Part shown: piece by piece, positions 4,488 to 9,139 of the stretch
How positions within the stretch are numbered: position 1 is the first letter of the stretch
Layout: the number at the start of each line of letters is the position of its first letter
Assembly: GCA_003250455.1 (NCBI GenBank)
Contig: QKGK01000377.1
Coordinates: forward strand, 1 to 9,139
DNA: 9,139 bases
Source of the DNA: Chloroflexota bacterium
Lineage (GTDB): Bacteria > Chloroflexota > Anaerolineae > Anaerolineales > UBA11579
Direction: 5' to 3'
Translations under genes and position numbers: made by a program
Notes under the pieces: model-generated
Told to the model about the DNA's origin: nothing
What the model saw: the letters and a program-made list of their open reading frames with translations, nothing else
Database searches by the model: none

Positions 4488-6611
4488 ATGTATGAATTAA
4501 TTGTCCAGTCTTCCAAGAAAAAACGCTCAATCTATCAGATAAATGGCGGCGCGGTCAAACTCGGCCGTCTGAAGGACAATGATATCATCCTGGAGCATGG
4601 CTCTGCTTCCCGGGAACATGCCATGATCTATCTGGATAGCGACCGAACAAAATTATTCATCCGGGATATGGGCAGCACCAACGGTACTTTTGTCAACGGG
4701 AAGAAACTGGAAGGGGATAAGGAACTGGAGCATAACGACCAGGTCCGCATTGGGATCTATATCATCTCGGTGGTCAACAAGGCCGTCAATGGCACCAAAA
4801 AACAAGCGGACAAAGATCTGTCAGACCATACCGACCAGGCCCTGGAGATCTTGATCCAGGCAGTAGACCATTTTGCCGTGCTGCTGCATGACCTTTCCCT
4901 GCAGCTGTTTTCCACCCCGGATTTCGACGAAGCGCTGGATTGTATTTCCAATTTTATTCTGCAAATGATCGATGCGGACGAGTGCCAGATCATCCTGGAG
5001 GACGAGGTTGCGGACTTCTTCCGGGGGATCCAGAAGCGGAAAGCGCTGGATAAAGTGGTTTCCCGCCGCTTACCGGTGCTTTACCAGGATTCAACCCTGA
5101 TGGAAGATGGCTCTCACGTGGAGACTTCCAACATCCTGGTGCCGGTAGTGCATAACCAGCAGATCTCTGCCTTGCTGTATGTACGCAATTTTGGCCCTGA
5201 CCTGGAAAAGTTCGAAGAGAATGATCTCCAGCTGGTGGTGGCTGTCAGTCACCAGGCTGCCCTGCGGCTGCAGCAGCACAAATACCAGGAGGAGTTGATC
5301 CATAACGCCACGCATGACGTCGTCACCGGGCTGCCCAACCGCCAATATCTGCTCAACCAGCTTGCACTGGCATTGGCTCGCAGCAAACGCCACCCGGATC
5401 ATGGGTTCGCGCTGTTCTTCATCGATATTGATAATTTCAAGATCATCAATGACAGCCTGGGCCACCTGGTGGGAGACGACCTGCTGGCCGCATTTGCCAA
5501 CCGGCTGCGGAACTGCGTGCGGGAAGTGGATACGATTGCCCGTTTTGGCGGCGATGAGTTTGCCATCCTCTATGACGATGTGAATGACCTCGAAGAGATC
5601 CTGCTGATCGGTCAGCGCATTGTAGAAGAAATGACCGAACCGTATTTCCTCCATGGGAAAGAGATGGTCATGCAGATCAGCGTGGGGATCACGTACAACT
5701 CCCAGGAATATGAAACGCCTGAAGAAGTGATCCGGGATGCCGATATTGCCATGTATCAGGCCAAAGAGCAGGATGACTATTCCCTGAAGATCTTTGACCA
5801 GAGCATGCACGATCAGTTGGTGGAATTGCTGCAATTGCAAACCAAGCTGCGCACCGCATACCGGCAAGATGAATTTCTCCTCAATTACCAGCCGATCATT
5901 GCGCTGGATTCCGGAGAGGTGATCGGGCTGGAAGCGCTCATCCGCTGGAACTCGCCGGAAAGGGGAATCGTGCTGCCGGATGAGTTTATAAACCGGATCG
6001 ATTCATCCGGGCTGCAAAGCTCGGTGGAGTATTGGGTGATGGAAACGGCTTGCTCTCAGATTGCGCTTCTGGATAGGATGACTTCCAAAGGATTGTTTGT
6101 ATCGATCAACCTCTCGGAGCGGCAAATCCGCCACCCCAATTTAATGCAAAATGTGAAGGATACACTGCGGAAATATGGCTTAAACTCGAAGCAGTTATGG
6201 CTGGAAGTGACCGAGCAGTCGAACATCACCAATATGGAGAAAGCCATCTCGATCTTCCAGTCGTTCCAATCCATGGGGATCCGCCTGTGCCTGGATGATT
6301 TTGGCACCGGCTATTCCACCCTGAGCTATTTGTATACCTTCCCGATGGATATCCTGAAGATCGATAAATCCTTTATCCACCGGGTGTTGGACCATCAAGA
6401 AAGCGCCAAAGTGGTCAAGACGATCGTAGGGCTGGCACACAACCTGGGGCTGAAGGTGGTGGCCGAGGGGGTGGAGACCCAGGAGCAGCTTGAATTTTTA
6501 CGGGGGACAGGTTGCGATTATGTACAGGGCTTTTATTTCAGCAAGCCGATGAGCGCCGAGCATGTTCTGGAATTTTTGCAGGAGAGCCCAAGCGCACAGC
6601 GTTCCAGGTGA
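4488..6611 (+). CDS. FHA-GAF-GGDEF-EAL cyclic-di-GMP enzyme
   Basis: A 707-aa soluble signalling protein that may both make and break cyclic di-GMP. An FHA domain (about 1-97) has GR at 26-27, S41-x2-H44 and STNGT at 63-67, the phosphothreonine-binding pattern. A GAF-like sensor region follows (about 119-270). The GGDEF domain (about 279-440) has an intact GGDEF (354-358) and an REVD inhibitory-site motif (345-348) five residues before it, so diguanylate cyclase activity with product feedback is expected. The EAL domain (about 450-700) keeps EAL (482-484), NLS, LEVTE, DDFGTGYS, KIDKS, AEGVE and QGF, the residues needed for phosphodiesterase activity. No membrane segment is seen. The start is ATG at 4488, where FHA homology begins; a TTG at 4455 would add 11 hydrophobic, unrelated residues. 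The Shine-Dalgarno is weak (GGAAA). It is transcribed alone, divergent from infC, with its own promoter and terminator. Confidence 0.92.
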   Translation: MYELIVQSSKKKRSIYQINGGAVKLGRLKDNDIILEHGSASREHAMIYLDSDRTKLFIRDMGSTNGTFVNGKKLEGDKELEHNDQVRIGIYIISVVNKAVNGTKKQADKDLSDHTDQALEILIQAVDHFAVLLHDLSLQLFSTPDFDEALDCISNFILQMIDADECQIILEDEVADFFRGIQKRKALDKVVSRRLPVLYQDSTLMEDGSHVETSNILVPVVHNQQISALLYVRNFGPDLEKFEENDLQLVVAVSHQAALRLQQHKYQEELIHNATHDVVTGLPNRQYLLNQLALALARSKRHPDHGFALFFIDIDNFKIINDSLGHLVGDDLLAAFANRLRNCVREVDTIARFGGDEFAILYDDVNDLEEILLIGQRIVEEMTEPYFLHGKEMVMQISVGITYNSQEYETPEEVIRDADIAMYQAKEQDDYSLKIFDQSMHDQLVELLQLQTKLRTAYRQDEFLLNYQPIIALDSGEVIGLEALIRWNSPERGIVLPDEFINRIDSSGLQSSVEYWVMETACSQIALLDRMTSKGLFVSINLSERQIRHPNLMQNVKDTLRKYGLNSKQLWLEVTEQSNITNMEKAISIFQSFQSMGIRLCLDDFGTGYSTLSYLYTFPMDILKIDKSFIHRVLDHQESAKVVKTIVGLAHNLGLKVVAEGVETQEQLEFLRGTGCDYVQGFYFSKPMSAEHVLEFLQESPSAQRSR

Positions 6612-6633
6612 CTGAAGGAAGCATTACCTAAAC

Positions 6634-6660
6634 AAAAAAACGGGCTTACGCCCATTTTTA
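6634..6660. terminator. Bidirectional terminator between convergent genes
   Basis: A GC core of GGGC (6642-6645) and GCCC (6650-6653) with a 4-nt loop is flanked by seven A's on the left and five T's on the right, so both strands give a hairpin followed by a T-run. It lies 30 nt after the GGDEF-EAL stop and just past the DUF2344 gene stop on the other strand. The stem is short, but the placement is right for both genes. Confidence 0.7.
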
Positions 6661-6667
6661 ATTCAAT

Positions 6668-7312
6668 TTATGCTTCGTTTTGGAAGTGCAGTTGGGTGCG
6701 GTGGATATGCGGGGCTAAGGGGTCAATCCCCAGCTCGTCCAACACCTCGTCCGGCCGGCCGGTAGCGCTGGGTTCAGCTTTCAGGTGCAAGGTGAGCTGC
6801 TGGGGTTGTTCCGCTGCTGCCGGGGTCACAGCTGCATCCAGGATCAGTGGGCGCAGGTCGTAGGTCTTTTTCTTTCCTTTACGCACCCGCACCCGGGGGA
6901 GTTCCTCGGCTGCGAGCATCTCTTCCACCGCTTTTTCCAGACCAGGGTGTGGCTGACTGAGGGTAATGGTGAACTGGGCGCTTGTCAGGTCGTTTTGCAG
7001 TTTGGGGGACTGAGATTCTGTGGTGATGGCTTTGTGAAGGATAAATCCAGGCGCTGCAGCTTTGTGCAGCGCTTTGGCAACCTCGTCCACGGGCAGGGAC
7101 TCTTTGAGCCAGAATTCGGCAACTTCGGCTTCGCTGGTGTATCCCAGCGGCAGGGCGGAAGCCAGTGTGAGCTTGGGGCGGGGATTGAAGCCTTCGCTGT
7201 ATACAATCGGCAGGTTGGCCCGCCGCATGGTTCTTTCAATGGTCTTGTGCAGGTCCAGATGGCTGGTGAAGCGCATAGGGCCGGTTTTTGAGAATGTGAT
7301 CTGATAGCGCAT
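6668..7312 (-). CDS. DUF2344 radical SAM-associated protein (TIGR03936 type)
   Basis: A 214-aa cytoplasmic protein recognised from its N-terminal half: FSKTGPMRFTSHLDLHKTIER (8-28) and SEGFNPRPKLTLASALPLGY (39-58), hallmarks of the DUF2344 / TIGR03936 family. The family occurs either as a separate gene next to a TIGR03960 radical SAM protein or fused to its C-terminus; here it is separate. Its biochemical role is not established. It often neighbours RNase G/E and L21/L27 genes, which hints at RNA or ribosome work. The start ATG follows AAAGGGAG, which overlaps the TAA stop of the upstream radical SAM gene; the gap between the genes is only 15 nt, so translation is probably coupled. The C-terminal third is variable and ends in HRTQLHFQNEA. 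It is closed by the bidirectional terminator beyond its stop. Confidence 0.85.
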   Translation of the reverse strand: MRYQITFSKTGPMRFTSHLDLHKTIERTMRRANLPIVYSEGFNPRPKLTLASALPLGYTSEAEVAEFWLKESLPVDEVAKALHKAAAPGFILHKAITTESQSPKLQNDLTSAQFTITLSQPHPGLEKAVEEMLAAEELPRVRVRKGKKKTYDLRPLILDAAVTPAAAEQPQQLTLHLKAEPSATGRPDEVLDELGIDPLAPHIHRTQLHFQNEA

Positions 7313-7327
7313 GATGGCTTGCTCCCT

Positions 7328-9139
7328 TTACTGCTGGCTGTCGGAGAGCTGCTCCAGCGGGATGAGCTGCCCCGACTTTTTGTTGCCGCTTCGCTTGGGT
7401 TTCACTTCCGGGCAGAACCAGGCCATGCCGGGGTTCTCGCGGCGCATGTCGGTGAAGGTGGGCAGGATGCCACAGGCAAAGCAGCGTTTGCGGCAGTCTA
7501 CACGCGTCTCCTGGCGCTTGCTCATCAGGTAGTCCTCGGTGAGGAAACTGCGGCGCACGGTGGAGCTGAGGTGCTCCCAGGGGAAGGGCTCATCGATCAG
7601 GCGTTCGCGGTGGGTAAAGTATGCAGGGTCCAATCCGGCGAAGGCAAAAGCCTCCAGCCAGCGGTTGTAGTTGAAATGTTCGAACCAGGCGTCGAACTTG
7701 GCGCCGGTTTTCCAGGCCTGGTAGATGACTTCGGCGGTGCGCCGGTCGCCGCGCGAAAGCACCGCTTCCAGCATGGTCTCTTTGGGGTCGTTCCAGTTGA
7801 GCTTGATGCCGGGACGCTGGCGGATTTCCCGCCGGAGCAGCTCCTGCTTGGCGAGGATCTGGTCCATGGTGTCGCAGGGCGACCACTGGAAGGGGGTGTG
7901 CGGCTTGGGAACAAACGTGCTCACCCCGGCAGTGACCTTGGCCTTGCGCCCGATGACTTTCTCGCCTTCTTTGAGCACCATTTTGCACAGTTCTACAATG
8001 GCTTGCACGTCTTCCAGGGTTTCTTCCGGGTGGCCGATCATGAAATAGAGCTTGATGTTGGTCCAACCGCGGGAGTAGATCTCGCGGGCGGTATTGAGCA
8101 GCTGCTCGGTGGGGACAGGCTTGTTGATGATCTCCCGCATGCGCTCGGTGGCCGCTTCGGGGGCCAGGGTAAAGCCGCTGCGGCGGGTGTCTTTGAGAGC
8201 GTCCATCAGTTCCACGGAGAAGGATTCGATGCGCAGCGAGGGCAGCGAGATGGATAAGGCCCGCTCGCCAAAGCGTTCGCTGACGGCGGTGACCAGTTCC
8301 AGTACATGGGAGTAATCAGAGGAGGAGAGCGAGAGCAGGCCGACTTCCTCGAAGCCGGTTTTTTCGATGCCTTCTTCAATGGCCTGCAGGATCTCTTCCA
8401 CGGTGCGTTCGCGCACCGGGCGGGTGATCATCCCGGCCTGGCAGAAGCGGCAGCCGCGCGTGCAGCCGCGCATGATCTCCACCGGGATGCGGTTGTGCAC
8501 CGTGTCGATGTAGGGGACGATCAGGTTGGTGGTCGCTTTGGGCAGGCGGGCGACGATGCGCTTGATGACCGGCAGAGCTGCATTGGGGTGCAGTTTCTCC
8601 ATGTGGGAGAAGTTGCCCTGCTCGTCGTAGTGTGCCTGGTAGAGGGCAGGGACGTAAACGCCCCAGATCTTCCCCAGGTTTTCCAGCAGGCGCTGGCGGG
8701 GTTCGCCGGACTGCTTCCAGGCCTGGTAGGCGTCCACGATCTCGACGATCACCTCTTCGCCTTCGCCGATGACGATGGCATCCAGAAAAGCGTGCATCGG
8801 CTCGGGGTTCATCATGGCGTGGCCGCCGGCAATCACCAGCGGGTGCGCTTCGGTGCGTTCCTGGCTGAAGATGGGGATGCCGCTGAGGTGCAGGATGTTG
8901 AGGGTGTTGGTGTAGAGCGTTTCGTAAGGGATGGAAATGCCCAGGATGTCGAACTCCCGGATGGGGTGTTTGGTTTCCAGGGAATAGAGCGGGATGTCCT
9001 CGGCCTGCATGACGGCTTCCATATCCGTCCAGGGGGAGAAGGTGCGCTCGGCCAGCACATCGGGACGCTGGTTGAGGATGTCGTAGAGGATCGCCAGCCC
9101 GTAATTGGACATGCCCAGGTCGTAGATATCGGGGAAGGC
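7328..9139 (-). CDS. Radical SAM protein, TIGR03960 type (5' partial)
   Basis: The gene runs off the right edge. 603 residues are visible, starting in the AFPDIYDLGMSNYG segment that lies near the family's N-terminus, so only the first few dozen residues are likely missing. The N-terminal region (about 1-130 of the visible part) resembles a B12-binding-like fold, with FDILGISIPYE and IAGGHAMMNPEP. The radical SAM core follows, with CTRGCRFC (visible residues 226-233), the CxxxCxxC that binds the 4Fe-4S cluster, then APEAATERMR, KLYFMIGHPEE and FVPKPHTPFQW. A second CxxxCxxC, CRKRCFAC (about 549-556), sits near the C-terminus and may hold another cluster or metal. The substrate is unknown. Its partner is the DUF2344 gene 15 nt downstream. 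Family and radical SAM chemistry are confident; function is open. Confidence 0.9.
   Translation of the reverse strand, partial: AFPDIYDLGMSNYGLAILYDILNQRPDVLAERTFSPWTDMEAVMQAEDIPLYSLETKHPIREFDILGISIPYETLYTNTLNILHLSGIPIFSQERTEAHPLVIAGGHAMMNPEPMHAFLDAIVIGEGEEVIVEIVDAYQAWKQSGEPRQRLLENLGKIWGVYVPALYQAHYDEQGNFSHMEKLHPNAALPVIKRIVARLPKATTNLIVPYIDTVHNRIPVEIMRGCTRGCRFCQAGMITRPVRERTVEEILQAIEEGIEKTGFEEVGLLSLSSSDYSHVLELVTAVSERFGERALSISLPSLRIESFSVELMDALKDTRRSGFTLAPEAATERMREIINKPVPTEQLLNTAREIYSRGWTNIKLYFMIGHPEETLEDVQAIVELCKMVLKEGEKVIGRKAKVTAGVSTFVPKPHTPFQWSPCDTMDQILAKQELLRREIRQRPGIKLNWNDPKETMLEAVLSRGDRRTAEVIYQAWKTGAKFDAWFEHFNYNRWLEAFAFAGLDPAYFTHRERLIDEPFPWEHLSSTVRRSFLTEDYLMSKRQETRVDCRKRCFACGILPTFTDMRRENPGMAWFCPEVKPKRSGNKKSGQLIPLEQLSDSQQ

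Noticed and set aside
4277..4516. 79-codon frame on the - strand upstream of infC
   Set aside because: It overlaps the promoter and first codons of the GGDEF-EAL gene, is low-complexity, and lacks a ribosome-binding site.
5091..5867. 258-codon frame on the - strand inside the GGDEF-EAL gene
   Set aside because: It is a shadow of the GGDEF region on the other strand, with no ribosome-binding site and no recognisable domain.
7319..8257. 312-codon frame on the + strand opposite the radical SAM gene
   Set aside because: It is antisense to conserved radical SAM coding sequence and has no support of its own.

Overview
The window reads as ordinary bacterial chromosome with a few non-coding features that stand out. 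The best guess is a Chloroflexota member, probably of the Anaerolineae. This is inferred from a separate radical SAM / DUF2344 gene pair, an L35 with an extended N-terminus, a deazaflavin (F420)-type oxidoreductase and the infC-rpmI-rplT cluster. No rRNA or marker gene settles it. I see no phage, IS transposase, CRISPR array or defence module.

Layout. 1-226: no gene; a strong bidirectional terminator hairpin (38-71) and an 81-bp palindromic interspersed repeat (115-195). 227-1870 (-): DeaD/CsdA-type DEAD-box RNA helicase with a C-terminal DbpA-like RNA-binding domain, starting at a GTG behind an AGGAG ribosome-binding site. 1871-2221: no gene; a leader of about 145 nt with a perfect 10-bp hairpin, a candidate promoter near 2024, and a second, different palindromic repeat (about 2113-2192). 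2222-2740 (-): Ddn-like deazaflavin-dependent oxidoreductase. 2764-2792: terminator closing the ribosomal operon. 2826-4179 (-): infC-rpmI-rplT (IF3, L35, L20), transcribed right to left from a TTGACG-18-TATTAT promoter at 4251-4280. 4180-4487: divergent intergenic region. 4488-6611 (+): cytoplasmic FHA-GAF-like-GGDEF-EAL c-di-GMP enzyme with its own TTGAAT-17-TATATT promoter. 6634-6660: bidirectional terminator between convergent genes. 6668-9139 (-): DUF2344 protein (TIGR03936 type) preceded by its radical SAM partner (TIGR03960 type), whose 5' end lies outside the window.

How the parts fit. Most genes serve translation or RNA metabolism (IF3, L35, L20, DEAD-box helicase, possibly the radical SAM pair). 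The c-di-GMP protein is a signalling insert transcribed divergently from infC. The most notable point is that infC has no ATG, GTG or TTG at its proper start: the reading frame opens at an ATA placed 7 nt after GGAG. This fits the family habit of rare IF3-discriminated start codons used for autoregulation, here with an uncommon choice. The other items worth attention are the two repeat families around the helicase gene, the structured helicase leader, and the long hairpin-rich spacer between rpmI and rplT.
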